A DNA stretch of 64,000 bases. Source: Flavobacterium sp. GSB-24. Its GTDB lineage: Bacteria; Bacteroidota; Bacteroidia; Flavobacteriales; Flavobacteriaceae. The stretch lies in assembly GCF_027924665.1 (NCBI RefSeq), contig NZ_AP027043.1, forward strand, positions 4,898,001-4,962,000, given 5' to 3'. The notes below the pieces were generated by a model. The model ran no database searches. It was not told where the DNA came from and worked only from the letters and a program-made list of their open reading frames with translations. Shown piece after piece: positions 25,734-35,539 of the stretch (positions within the stretch are counted from its first letter, which is position 1; every line of letters starts with the position of its first letter). Both the position numbers and the translations under genes were made by a program.

Positions 25734-27578
25734 ATGAAAAAAAACTACTTTTTATTCTTATTGATGTTTACCGCTGTTGGTTTTGCTCAAATTCCATCCG
25801 GCTACTACAACACGGCAACTGGCACAGGTTATACCTTAAAAACTCAATTGTACAACATTATCAAAGGACATACTGATAATGGTTATGCAGGTTTATACAC
25901 AACCTACCAAACATCTGACGTTGACAATTTTTACGAAAACGACGGAACAGTTTTAGACATGTATTCTGAAAATCCATCAGGAACAGATCCTTACAACTAC
26001 AGTACTGGAAGCACGCAAAGATGCGGCAGCTATTCTGTAGAAGGCGATTGTTATAACAGAGAACACATTATTCCGCAATCTGTTTTTAATGAGCAGTCTC
26101 CAATGGTAGCCGATGCGCATTTTATTACTCCTACAGATGGAAAAGTAAATGGAATACGTTCTAATTACCCGCACGGAACGGTAAGCTCTGTGACTTACAC
26201 TTCTCAAAACGGAAGTAAATTAGGATCAAGTTCAGTATCTGGATATTCAGGGACTGTATTTGAACCTATCAATGCTTTTAAAGGTGATATTGCGAGAATG
26301 TATTTTTATTTTGCAACCCGTTATGAAAATACAGTTGCAGGTTATTCATACGCTATGTTTGATGGTTCAAGCAACAAAGTTTTTACAACTGCTTTTCTAA
26401 ATACTTTATTAGCCTGGCATGCTCAAGATCCTGTTAGTGCAAGAGAAATTGCTAGAAATAATGCTATCTATGCACGTCAAGGCAATAGAAATCCATACAT
26501 AGACCATCCAGAATATGTAAATCAAATTTGGGGCGGAACATCTTCTACAGATACTCAAGCGCCAACTGCACCTGCTAGTTTGGCCTCAACATCAAAAACT
26601 GCAACTTCAATTACACTTGCTTGGAATACCTCTTCAGATAATGTTGGAGTTACAGGTTATGATGTTTATGCCAACAGTGCTTTAAAAACAACTGTTACTG
26701 GGTTAACAGCAACAATTACTGGATTAACAGCTTCTACCACTTATTCTATTTATGTAAAAGCAAAAGATGCAGCTGGAAACACTTCTGCTTCAAGCAATAC
26801 AATTTCAGTTACAACCAACAGCAGCGGAACTGGAACAGCAACCGACTTACTTTTCTCTGAATACATTGAAGGTTCTGGAAACAACAAAGCGTTGGAAATT
26901 GCCAATAATACAGGAAGTTCGATTAGTTTAGCTGCTTATACAATCAAAAAACAAACTAATGGTGCTGGTTCTTGGAGCACAGGTTTGGCTTTAACGGGAA
27001 CATTAACAACTGGAAGTAAATTTGTAATTGTAAACAGCTCTATTTCTTCAAGCTGTTTTTCTACAAGTTCAGCCAATATTTCGACAACGGCAACCGAATT
27101 GACTTTTAACGGAAATGACGCTGTAGGTTTGTTCAAAAACGGAGTACTAATTGATATCATTGGAACTTTTAATGGCGGAACAGCTAATTTTGCTATTGAT
27201 GTTACTTTAAGAAGAAAATCTACTGTGACTTCTCCAAGTACAACTTTCAATTTAAGCTCACAATGGGATTCTTATACAACCGACACGTGCGGCAACTTAA
27301 CAAGCAAACAAGCGCTGCCAATTGAAGAGGAAATTGCTGAAACATCAGAGGATATTGTTATTTTTCCAAATCCTTCAGATGGAAATTTCAATGTTGGTTT
27401 AAACAATTTTGAATCTCCTTATTCGATAGAGATTATTTCTTTTACTGGACAAAAAGTGTTTGAAAAACAAAATAGTACAGATGCTGTAATTACCGCAGGG
27501 AATCTTCCAAAAGGAATTTATCTAGTTAAAATTGTCAAAGACTCTAAAACTATTATTGAAAAGATAATTATTAACTAA
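25734..27578 (+). CDS. T9SS-secreted endonuclease I family nuclease with FnIII, lamin-tail and C-terminal sorting domains
   Basis: A 614-aa multidomain secreted protein. It has a signal peptide MKKNYFLFLLMFTAVGFAQ. Residues about 20-265 are an endonuclease I (EndA/NucM) domain with the site YNREHIIPQSVFNEQSPMVADAHF (catalytic His and metal Asn/Asp). Residues about 275-365 are a fibronectin type III domain, about 370-515 a lamin-tail domain (DLLFSEYIEGSGNNKALEIANNTGSSIS), and about 535-614 a type A T9SS sorting domain (IFPNPSDGNFNV ... YLVKIVKDSKTIIEKIIIN). It should degrade extracellular DNA or RNA, exported by the type IX system. Confidence 0.93.
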   Translation: MKKNYFLFLLMFTAVGFAQIPSGYYNTATGTGYTLKTQLYNIIKGHTDNGYAGLYTTYQTSDVDNFYENDGTVLDMYSENPSGTDPYNYSTGSTQRCGSYSVEGDCYNREHIIPQSVFNEQSPMVADAHFITPTDGKVNGIRSNYPHGTVSSVTYTSQNGSKLGSSSVSGYSGTVFEPINAFKGDIARMYFYFATRYENTVAGYSYAMFDGSSNKVFTTAFLNTLLAWHAQDPVSAREIARNNAIYARQGNRNPYIDHPEYVNQIWGGTSSTDTQAPTAPASLASTSKTATSITLAWNTSSDNVGVTGYDVYANSALKTTVTGLTATITGLTASTTYSIYVKAKDAAGNTSASSNTISVTTNSSGTGTATDLLFSEYIEGSGNNKALEIANNTGSSISLAAYTIKKQTNGAGSWSTGLALTGTLTTGSKFVIVNSSISSSCFSTSSANISTTATELTFNGNDAVGLFKNGVLIDIIGTFNGGTANFAIDVTLRRKSTVTSPSTTFNLSSQWDSYTTDTCGNLTSKQALPIEEEIAETSEDIVIFPNPSDGNFNVGLNNFESPYSIEIISFTGQKVFEKQNSTDAVITAGNLPKGIYLVKIVKDSKTIIEKIIIN

Positions 27579-27591
27579 GTCAGAAAACTAT

Positions 27592-27650
27592 ATTTTCACG
27601 CAGATTTTACAAAATTAAACCTGTTTAATCACTAAAATCTGCGTGAAATA
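27592..27650. repeat. Inverted repeat TTTTCACGCAGATTTTA / TAAAATCTGCGTGAAA
   Basis: Two near-perfect 17-bp arms around a 23-nt centre lie just after the nuclease stop. This may serve as a transcription end signal although no T run follows. The 394-base gap 27579-27972 otherwise holds a weak 76-codon ORF (rejected) and the purL promoter. Confidence 0.65.
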
Positions 27651-27911
27651 ATATACTTCGCAGAACTTTTTCACTTTATAAACTGAAAAAAATCCGCAAA
27701 ATTTGCAAAATCTACGAAAAACAAAAGGTTTAATAATTTTGGATTTTTCGCAGCTCAAAAATTGCCGTCATTTTCATAATCTTCTTGAAATAAAAACCTT
27801 TGCAAAAGACTTTGATTCAAAAAAAGTTTATGACTTTGCATCCATTGTGGTTAAACGAAATCTGCCAGAAAAAAGCAGTTTTATATTTTTTCTAAAGACT
27901 TTGTTATCAAA

Positions 27912-27943
27912 TTTGCGCTTACTATTTATTTAAACTAAATTTG
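27912..27943 (+). promoter_or_regulatory. Promoter of purL: TTTG-N20-TAAATTTG
   Basis: TTTG at 27912-27915 and TAAATTTG at 27936-27943 are separated by 20 bases, a good match to the Bacteroidota housekeeping promoter. The purL ATG is 30 bases downstream. Confidence 0.7.
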
Positions 27944-27972
27944 CAGCTCAATACAACAAACTACACATCACA

Positions 27973-30900
27973 ATGATCCATTTCTTTGAAAACCAAAGCA
28001 AAACTGTTTTTGCCGTACAAACGCAAAACGAAATTTCAGCTCAAGACATTTCAAAATTAAACTGGCTATTTGCCGACTCGAATAAGATCGAAAAATCCGC
28101 ATTGACGGGTTTTTTTGTTGGTCCACGCGCCACTATGATCACACCTTGGAGCACAAATGCTGTAGAAATCACTCAAAATATGGGTGTTCCGGGCATTATC
28201 AGAATTGAAGAATTTCATCCTGCAACGGAAGATTTTACTGATTTTGATCCGATGCTTTTTCAAAAATTCAATGAATTAGATCAAGAAATTTTTACTATCA
28301 ACATTAAGCCGGAACCAATTCTGGAAATTGATGATATTGCAGCTTACAACAGAGTTGAAGGTTTAGCTTTAAGCGAAGAAGAAGTAGATTACTTAAATAA
28401 TCTTGCTGCAAAACTTGGAAGAAAATTAACTGATTCTGAGATTTTTGCTTTCTCTCAAGCCAATTCAGAACACTGCCGACACAAAATTTTCAACGGAACA
28501 TTTGTGATTGATGGTGAGGAAAAAGAAACTTCTCTTTTCAAATTAATCAAAAAAACATCTCAGGAAAATCCTAACGATATCGTGTCTGCTTACAAAGACA
28601 ACGTTGCTTTTGTAAAAGGACCAAAAGTGCAGCAGTTTGCACCAAAATCTGCTGACAAACCTGATTTTTACGAAATAAAAGAATTTGATTCTGTTATCTC
28701 ATTAAAAGCAGAAACACACAATTTCCCAACAACAGTTGAGCCTTTCAACGGAGCTGCAACAGGTTCTGGAGGAGAAATTCGTGACCGTTTAGCGGGTGGA
28801 CAAGGTTCGTTGCCTTTAGCAGGAACTGCTGTTTATATGACTTCATATTCTCGTTTGAACAATGACAGAAAATGGGAAAATGCTCTTGAAGAAAGAAAAT
28901 GGTTGTATCAAACGCCAATGGATATTTTAATCAAAGCTTCAAACGGAGCTTCTGATTTCGGAAATAAATTTGGACAGCCACTTATTACGGGTTCTGTTTT
29001 AACTTTCGAACATTCAGAAAACGACCGTAAAATTGGTTACGATAAAGTAATCATGCAGGCGGGAGGAATTGGTTATGGAAAACTAAATCAGTCAATTAAA
29101 CAAAAACCACAAGAAGGTGATAAAATCGTAATTCTTGGTGGAGAAAATTATAGAATCGGAATGGGTGGTGCTGCGGTTTCATCTGCAGATACTGGTGCTT
29201 TCGGTTCAGGAATCGAGTTGAATGCCATTCAGCGTTCAAATCCTGAAATGCAAAAACGTGCTGCTAACGCCATTCGTGGTTTAGTAGAAAGCGACAATAA
29301 CCCAATTGTTTCGATTCACGATCACGGAGCTGGAGGGCACTTAAACTGCCTTTCTGAATTAGTGGAAGAAACTGGAGGTTTGATCGATTTAGACAAATTA
29401 CCAGTTGGAGATCCAACACTTTCTGCAAAAGAAATTATTGGTAACGAATCTCAGGAAAGAATGGGATTGGTTATTGGTCAAAAAGATATTGATACGTTGC
29501 AAAGAATCGCCGACAGAGAGCGTTCGCCAATGTATCAGGTTGGAGATGTAACGGGAGATCACCGTTTTACTTTCCAATCACAATCAAATGGTTCAAAACC
29601 GATGGATTATGCTTTAGAAGATTTCTTCGGAAGTTCTCCAAAAACGGTTATGACAGATAAAACTGTTGATAGAAAATATGCTGATGTTGCTTACAATGTA
29701 GGGGATTTCGAAAGTTATTTAAAAGACGTTTTACGTTTAGAAGCTGTTGCCTCAAAAGACTGGTTAACAAACAAAGTGGACCGTTGTGTGGGCGGAAAAG
29801 TGGCTAAACAACAAAATGCAGGTCCGTTACAATTGCCTTTAAATAATGTCGGAGTTATGGCTTTGGATTATTTAGGTAAAGAAGGAATTGCCACTTCTAT
29901 TGGGCATGCTCCTATTGCAGCTTTGATTGATCCGATTGCGGGTTCTAGAAATGCTATTGCAGAATCGTTATCAAACATTATCTGGGCACCAATTAAAGAT
30001 GGTTTAAAAGGAATTTCACTTTCTGCAAACTGGATGTGGGCTTGTAAAAACGAAGGTGAAGACGCTCGTTTATACGCTGCTGTTGAAGGTTGTTCAGATT
30101 TTGCAATCGAATTGGGAATCAACATTCCGACAGGAAAAGATTCACTTTCGATGAAACAAAAATATCCAAACGACGAAGTAATCGCGCCGGGAACGGTTAT
30201 TATTTCTGCTGGAGGAAACTGTACAGACATTAGAAAAGTAGTGGAGCCAGTTTTACAGAAAAACGGAGATTCTATTTATTATATCAATTTGTCTCAAGAT
30301 GATTTCAAATTAGGAGGTTCTTCTTTTGCACAAATTAGAAACACAATCGGAAACGAAACTTCTACTATTAAAGACGCTTCTTTCTTCAAAAATGCTTTTA
30401 ACACAATCCAGGAATTAATCGGCGAAAGCCAAATCTTAGCGGGTCATGATATCGGAAGCGGTGGTTTAATTACTACTTTATTAGAATTATGTTTTGCTGA
30501 TGTAAATCTGGGAGCTAAAATTGATTTTAGCGCATTCGCGGAAAAAGACTTATTGAAAATCCTTTTCGCAGAAAACATCGGAATCGTTTTCCAAGCAAAA
30601 TCAGATGCAGCTGTTGAAGCTAAATTAAACGCGAATAATATCGAATTCTTCAAAATTGGTTCAGTTCAAGAAACTGCCACTTTAGAATTTGCAGATTACA
30701 AATTGGATATTCCAACTTACAGAGATGTTTGGTTCGAGACTTCTTATTTATTAGATCAAAAACAATCTAAAAACGGAAGAGCTCAGGCACGTTTTGAAAA
30801 CTATAAAAATCAGGTTTTAAATTATACTTTCCCTGCTCACTTTACAGGAAAAAAACCAGAAATCGACAATTCTAAACCAAGACCAAAAGCAGCAATTATC

Positions 30901-31626
30901 CGCGAGAAAGGAAGTAATTCTGAGCGTGAAATGGCAAATGCTATGTACTTAGCAGGTTTTGATGTAAAAGACGTTCACATGACCGATTTAATTTCTGGCC
31001 GTGAAACTTTAGAAGACATTCAGTTTATTGGTGCAGTTGGAGGATTCTCTAACTCAGATGTTTTAGGTTCTGCTAAAGGCTGGGCTGGAGCTTTCTTATA
31101 CAACGAAAAAGCAAAAACAGCTTTGGATAATTTCTTCAAAAGAGAAGATACCTTATCTGTCGGAATTTGTAACGGATGCCAGTTGTTTATGGAATTGGAA
31201 GTGATTAATCCAGAGCATGAAGTTCACGGAAAAATGCTTCATAACGAAAGCCAGAAACACGAAAGTATCTTTACTTCTGTAAAAGTTCAGGAAAACAATT
31301 CGGTTATGTTATCGACATTGGCTGGAAGTACTTTAGGAGTTTGGGTTTCTCACGGAGAAGGTAAATTCAAATTGCCTTATGCAGAGGATCAATACAACAT
31401 TGTTTCTAAATACGCTTACGAAGGTTATCCTGCAAACCCTAACGGTTCTGATTACAACACCGCAATGATGTGTGACAAAACTGGAAGACATTTGGTTATG
31501 ATGCCTCATATTGAGCGTTCAACTTTCCAATGGAACTGGGCGCATTATCCAAAAGACAGAAACGACGAGGTTTCGCCTTGGCATGAAGCTTTTGTTAATG
31601 CCAGAAAATGGATTGAGAAAAACTAA
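27973..31626 (+). CDS. purL: Phosphoribosylformylglycinamidine synthase (large single-chain)
   Basis: A 1217-aa fused enzyme of purine synthesis converting FGAR plus glutamine and ATP to FGAM. The N-terminal PurS-like part is followed by two AIRS-like halves ([75 protein letters not shown]). The C-terminal glutamine amidotransferase begins near residue 975 ([26 protein letters not shown]) and has the catalytic Cys in [15 protein letters not shown] and the His/Glu in [18 protein letters not shown]. The length is slightly shorter than E. coli PurL (1295 aa). It stands alone with its own promoter and terminator. Cytosolic. Confidence 0.97.
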   Translation: MIHFFENQSKTVFAVQTQNEISAQDISKLNWLFADSNKIEKSALTGFFVGPRATMITPWSTNAVEITQNMGVPGIIRIEEFHPATEDFTDFDPMLFQKFNELDQEIFTINIKPEPILEIDDIAAYNRVEGLALSEEEVDYLNNLAAKLGRKLTDSEIFAFSQANSEHCRHKIFNGTFVIDGEEKETSLFKLIKKTSQENPNDIVSAYKDNVAFVKGPKVQQFAPKSADKPDFYEIKEFDSVISLKAETHNFPTTVEPFNGAATGSGGEIRDRLAGGQGSLPLAGTAVYMTSYSRLNNDRKWENALEERKWLYQTPMDILIKASNGASDFGNKFGQPLITGSVLTFEHSENDRKIGYDKVIMQAGGIGYGKLNQSIKQKPQEGDKIVILGGENYRIGMGGAAVSSADTGAFGSGIELNAIQRSNPEMQKRAANAIRGLVESDNNPIVSIHDHGAGGHLNCLSELVEETGGLIDLDKLPVGDPTLSAKEIIGNESQERMGLVIGQKDIDTLQRIADRERSPMYQVGDVTGDHRFTFQSQSNGSKPMDYALEDFFGSSPKTVMTDKTVDRKYADVAYNVGDFESYLKDVLRLEAVASKDWLTNKVDRCVGGKVAKQQNAGPLQLPLNNVGVMALDYLGKEGIATSIGHAPIAALIDPIAGSRNAIAESLSNIIWAPIKDGLKGISLSANWMWACKNEGEDARLYAAVEGCSDFAIELGINIPTGKDSLSMKQKYPNDEVIAPGTVIISAGGNCTDIRKVVEPVLQKNGDSIYYINLSQDDFKLGGSSFAQIRNTIGNETSTIKDASFFKNAFNTIQELIGESQILAGHDIGSGGLITTLLELCFADVNLGAKIDFSAFAEKDLLKILFAENIGIVFQAKSDAAVEAKLNANNIEFFKIGSVQETATLEFADYKLDIPTYRDVWFETSYLLDQKQSKNGRAQARFENYKNQVLNYTFPAHFTGKKPEIDNSKPRPKAAIIREKGSNSEREMANAMYLAGFDVKDVHMTDLISGRETLEDIQFIGAVGGFSNSDVLGSAKGWAGAFLYNEKAKTALDNFFKREDTLSVGICNGCQLFMELEVINPEHEVHGKMLHNESQKHESIFTSVKVQENNSVMLSTLAGSTLGVWVSHGEGKFKLPYAEDQYNIVSKYAYEGYPANPNGSDYNTAMMCDKTGRHLVMMPHIERSTFQWNWAHYPKDRNDEVSPWHEAFVNARKWIEKN

Positions 31627-31642
31627 AAAATATATTTTAAAA

Positions 31643-31668
31643 GCGCCCGAATTTATCGGGCGTTTTTT
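31643..31668 (+). terminator. Rho-independent terminator of purL
   Basis: GCGCCCGA / TCGGGCGT stem with ATTTA loop followed by eight T. It lies 17 bases after the purL stop. Confidence 0.9.
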
Positions 31669-31671
31669 TTA

Positions 31672-31815
31672 TAGCCACGAATTACACGAATTTCCACTAA
31701 TTAATTATTAGTCTAAAAAATAGCAACAGATTAAGGATAGAAGGATTTTTATTCATCGCTCCTACTAATAAATGGTAATTAATTCGTGGAAATTCGTGCA
31801 ATTCGCGGCAAAAAA
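31672..31815. repeat. Long inverted repeat of GCCACGAATTACACGAATTT type
   Basis: The left arm TAGCCACGAATTACACGAA then TTTCCACTAATTAATTA is mirrored by AATTAATTCGTGGAAATTCG then TGCAATTCGCGGCA about 75 bases on. The arms share both outer and inner elements, so a long imperfect cruciform or hairpin is possible. Same family as 9808. Confidence 0.7.
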
Positions 31816-31856
31816 ACCTCGGCACTATCCCCAAATAAGCCGAAGCATTTCATATT

Positions 31857-32138
31857 TCATTCCTTAAAAGCTGATGCAATTCCAGTAACAATATTCGCTG
31901 TTCCGAAGGCAAATAATCCAGAAGCAATTGCAGCTTGTCCAGAGAAAAATTGACTATCGCGAATTACAGCACTAAAAATTGTTCCGCCAGCCAGTCCGGC
32001 AATTAAACCTAAACCAATTGTCGAAATAATCCACCAAGGTTCTGGTTCAGGAATTGGCGGTTTTTTCAAAAATCTTCTCCACCAGCCCGGATATTTAGTT
32101 CCGCACCAGCCCATCGCTAAGAAAAAAGCAGTTTCCAT
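31857..32138 (-). CDS. Small membrane protein of unknown function
   Basis: A 93-aa protein. The N-terminal third is Trp/Pro-rich (WCGTKYPGWWRRFLKKPPIPEPEPWW). The rest is two hydrophobic, glycine/alanine-rich helices (IISTIGLGLIAGLAGGTIFSAVI and IASGLFAFGTANIVTGIASAF). It might be a two-helix inner-membrane protein. The family is not recognised. It has an ATG start and no close neighbour on the same strand. Confidence 0.6.
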   Translation of the reverse strand: METAFFLAMGWCGTKYPGWWRRFLKKPPIPEPEPWWIISTIGLGLIAGLAGGTIFSAVIRDSQFFSGQAAIASGLFAFGTANIVTGIASAFKE

Positions 32139-32369
32139 AATATTAGTTTTTATGTGTTGCCTACTCGTTTGCTTTTCGGCTTCCGCATTTTGACGGGATA
32201 AAAGTAGGATTAGAAATTTTTAAAAAGTCAATGAAATTTCCTGTTTTTAAAAGGGGAAAAACACCTTTTTTTTAAAATTTGGAGTTTCATTAAGGAACCA
32301 TTAGTCTATACTAAGACTAACTTAATAATATCTTAAGATGCTTTCTTCTTCGGTATTTCAGTTGATAAA

Positions 32370-32377
32370 TAACTTTG
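32370..32377 (+). promoter_or_regulatory. TAACTTTG box abutting the TonB-type receptor start
   Basis: A perfect TAnnTTTG -7 match ends only four bases before the ATG at 32382. If used, the transcript would begin at or within a few bases of the start codon, giving a leaderless or nearly leaderless mRNA. Confidence 0.45.
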
Positions 32378-32381
32378 CGGT

Positions 32382-34793
32382 ATGAAAAAATGGAAACAAA
32401 ATTTAGCAGCCGCAATTATTCTATTTGCCTTAAGCCAATATTCTTTTAGCCAAAAAACAAATGCTATAAATGGAACCATTTCGGATGGAAAAGCTCCAAT
32501 CGAATTTGTCGACGTAGTTTTAAAACCAGTTACTGATACAACCAAAACTGCAGCTTATGCCGTTACTGATGCTTCTGGAAAATTCATTATTGAAAATATA
32601 AATCCTGCCGATTATGTTTTAAAATTTCGATTAATTGGTTTTAAAACAGCTAGTCAGAAAATAAAATATTCAGGTTCTTCTATTGCTCTCGGAAATATCG
32701 TTTTACAGGAAGATGCCAATTTATTGAACACAGTTGTTGTAAAATCAGAAAAAAAGCAAATTGAGAAAACGGCTGAAGGTTTTGTATTTAATGCCGTTTC
32801 TAATATTTCCCAGTCTGGTGGAACTGCAATTGATATGCTAAAAAACATTCCGACTGTGGCTGTTGATGCAGATGATGCTATTTCGTTAAGAGGAAAAACA
32901 CCTTTGATTTTAATTAACGGAAAAAATTCTGCTATTACCAATATGAATCAGATTCCGGCAAGCAGTATCGAAAGTATTGAAATTATTACAAGTCCAACTG
33001 CAAAATACGATGCCAGTGCAGAGAGCGGCATTATTAACATAAAACTCAAGAAAAATAATTCAAACGGAATAAACGGCGCAGCGGTTCTAGGAAGCGGTTT
33101 TGGTGCAAAAGGCAGAATTAATAGTTCAGTTCTTTTAAATCATAAAACGGATAAATGGAATGTGGGTCTTGCCTATGACAATCGTTTTGCTGGAAGAACT
33201 AAAAGAATAAAAGGTGAAAGAACGAATTATTTTATTGATGATGAACATTTTATCAATCAAAATAGAAGCGACCAGCGAACTGAAGGTTTGCAAAATTTAA
33301 AGTTTAATGTAGATTTTTCTCCAAATGAAAGAAATACTTTTTCGTTTGAAGCACTCGGAAACATTGAAAATCAAGATAATGATGAAACATTAAGAACAGC
33401 TATTTTTAAGAGTTCAAATGAATTTTACTCTAGTAACAAACGTCATTCGCTAGAATTAGAGCGTTCAAAAGTCGCAGAATTTGCTTTTAATTATGATCGA
33501 AAATTTTCTGATGATAGAAAAAATTTAAACGCCAGCATTACGACTTCGTTTAATTTTGATAGAGAAAACACCGATATTGATACTGATAATTATGATGAAA
33601 ATCAGATACAAATTGGCAACACTTTTTGGCAGAGAACTCACAATTACGAAAAAGAAAATATCTCAAATGCCATTTTAAATTACGCATTCCCTATTTCAGA
33701 AAAAACTATTATTGAAACTGGATATAAAGGAACTTTTAGATTCTTTAATTCTGATTTTCAAAGTGCAGATGAAATCAATAATGAATATGTGATTAATCCG
33801 CGAGCCAGCAATATTTTTGATTTTAATGAGCAAATAAATGCTGTGTACGGACTTTTAAATTCTTATTCAGGTGCTAAAGAGAATCCGAAATGGAAATACA
33901 ATTTAGGTTTACGCGCAGAAAATGTTTCAAACAATGGAGCAACCCAAAACAATAGTGACCGCTTTAATAATGATTATTTAAAACTTTTTCCTTCGGGATC
34001 AATTCAATTAAATTTAAAATCGGATGAGTCTTTAAAATTCGGTTACAGCAAACGTATTAATCGTCCAGATTTAGATGATTTGAATCCGTTTATAGATATT
34101 ACAGATGCATTGAATCCGCATGGAGGGAATCCGTATTTGAAACCAGAAATTATTCATATTGTCGAATTGAATTACAACAAAGAGTGGAATAATTCTTCTC
34201 TTTCTGGAAATGCTTTTTATAGAAATGCCAATAATACGATTAGACAATATGCCATTTTACAAGACAACGGAGTGGTTTTATTACAGCCTCAAAACATTGG
34301 AAACACCGTTACTTACGGACTCGAAACGATTTTCAGTTTTAAACCGATTTCTTTTTACGATGCCAATATTAGTGTAACTGCTTTTGAACAAAACATTAAT
34401 GCCGATAATTTAGCACAAGTTCAAGATATTGTCAGCAGCGCTTTTAGCTGGTACGGAAAAATGATTAATAATTTTACGCCTTGGAAAGGCGGAAAACTTC
34501 AGGTTATTGGCAACTATAATTCTGCCGTTGCAACTCCGCAGGGAAAACGAATTCCGATTTACAATGTAGATATGGGTTTTCAGCAGAAATTAGGAAAAGC
34601 AAATGCCCGATTGGGTTTGGTTGTTACCGATATGTTTAACACTTTAGAAAGCGGTTATAAAAACAGCACTTTATTGTTTAGAAACAATAGAACTTCTAAA
34701 TCTGATACTCGAGCTTTGATGCTAACTTTTGCTTATACTTTTAAATCTGATTTTAAAGAAAAATTACTCGAAAATCAGTTTTCTACAGAGTAA
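32382..34793 (+). CDS. TonB-dependent receptor-like outer-membrane beta-barrel protein
   Basis: An 803-aa protein with a signal peptide (MKKWKQNLAAAIILFALSQYSFS). Residues about 25-105 are a carboxypeptidase-regulatory-like beta sandwich (NGTISDGKAPIEFVDVVLKPV ... TDASGKFIIENINPADYVLKFRLIGF). Residues about 110-225 are the plug (GTAIDMLKNIPTVAVDADDAISLRGKTPLILINGKNS ... SIEIITSPTAKYDASAESGIINIKLKK). The remainder is a 22-strand-like barrel (outer membrane beta-barrel family, PF14905). Transport or binding substrate is unknown; no SusD partner is nearby. Confidence 0.92.
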   Translation: MKKWKQNLAAAIILFALSQYSFSQKTNAINGTISDGKAPIEFVDVVLKPVTDTTKTAAYAVTDASGKFIIENINPADYVLKFRLIGFKTASQKIKYSGSSIALGNIVLQEDANLLNTVVVKSEKKQIEKTAEGFVFNAVSNISQSGGTAIDMLKNIPTVAVDADDAISLRGKTPLILINGKNSAITNMNQIPASSIESIEIITSPTAKYDASAESGIINIKLKKNNSNGINGAAVLGSGFGAKGRINSSVLLNHKTDKWNVGLAYDNRFAGRTKRIKGERTNYFIDDEHFINQNRSDQRTEGLQNLKFNVDFSPNERNTFSFEALGNIENQDNDETLRTAIFKSSNEFYSSNKRHSLELERSKVAEFAFNYDRKFSDDRKNLNASITTSFNFDRENTDIDTDNYDENQIQIGNTFWQRTHNYEKENISNAILNYAFPISEKTIIETGYKGTFRFFNSDFQSADEINNEYVINPRASNIFDFNEQINAVYGLLNSYSGAKENPKWKYNLGLRAENVSNNGATQNNSDRFNNDYLKLFPSGSIQLNLKSDESLKFGYSKRINRPDLDDLNPFIDITDALNPHGGNPYLKPEIIHIVELNYNKEWNNSSLSGNAFYRNANNTIRQYAILQDNGVVLLQPQNIGNTVTYGLETIFSFKPISFYDANISVTAFEQNINADNLAQVQDIVSSAFSWYGKMINNFTPWKGGKLQVIGNYNSAVATPQGKRIPIYNVDMGFQQKLGKANARLGLVVTDMFNTLESGYKNSTLLFRNNRTSKSDTRALMLTFAYTFKSDFKEKLLENQFSTE

Positions 34794-34926
34794 AAAACTG
34801 ACCAAAAATAAATAATTTCATTCTTGTATTTTTAAGCTTCCATTCTATTAAAAAAATGGATTATATTCGCTCAGAAAAAATCAGCCGCTAGATTTTTTAA
34901 GCCCAAAAACATTAAACCTACATAGA

Positions 34927-35361
34927 ATGAAATTTTTAAAATTACTTTTTATTTTCAGCTTATTTTTTGCTGCCACAACATCACATTCACAAGTTCACGT
35001 AGATCAAATTACGCACAATTCTAAAGATCGTTTTATTACTACTACAATCAATTATCCTGTTTCTGGAACTTATGCGCCAATTGGACAAAAGCAGCCTATT
35101 ACGGTTTTAAATCCAGACGGAACTGGTTTTATTCAGGCTGATGATTTGAGCAAACAAAAGATCAATTGGGGAATTGAGTGTACTGAAGAAGGAGTTCCTG
35201 TTTTTAAAGAAGGCTTCAATAGCGCCTCTTACACCTTTTGGTACAGACCAAATGATAGTGAAGAATGGTATTACTCGCAATTCTCGATTCATTTTGCCAA
35301 GAAAAAAATGTTCTTAATGGGAGAGCGAGTTAAAGAATATGAAGATTACAATGTTCAATAG
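34927..35361 (+). CDS. Secreted protein of unknown function
   Basis: A 144-aa protein with a clear signal peptide (MKFLKLLFIFSLFFAATTSHSQ). The mature 120 residues have no motif I recognise; they include GFIQADDLSKQKINWGIECTEEG and FWYRPNDSEEWYYSQFSIHFAKKKM, a compact mixed-sheet pattern. It lies 133 bases after the receptor gene on the same strand, so the two may be linked but no shared promoter is evident. Confidence 0.7.
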   Translation: MKFLKLLFIFSLFFAATTSHSQVHVDQITHNSKDRFITTTINYPVSGTYAPIGQKQPITVLNPDGTGFIQADDLSKQKINWGIECTEEGVPVFKEGFNSASYTFWYRPNDSEEWYYSQFSIHFAKKKMFLMGERVKEYEDYNVQ

Positions 35362-35539
35362 CCTGTAAAAAATAGTCCTGCTATTAAATTTTTCTTGGTT
35401 TTTATTAAAGTTTACTATAAAAAAGAAAACGTTTTCGTTGAATTTTGATAGTCTCTATAAATTTTCCCATAAAATTTCATAAAATAAAAAATTATACCTA
35501 AATTTTATTTAATTTGCAGTAAAATTCAATATATTAAAC

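Noticed and set aside
27703..27933. 76-codon plus-strand ORF upstream of purL
   Set aside because: It runs into the purL promoter, has no recognisable pattern, and begins inside repeat-like TCTGCG/TTTGCA sequence, so chance is more likely.
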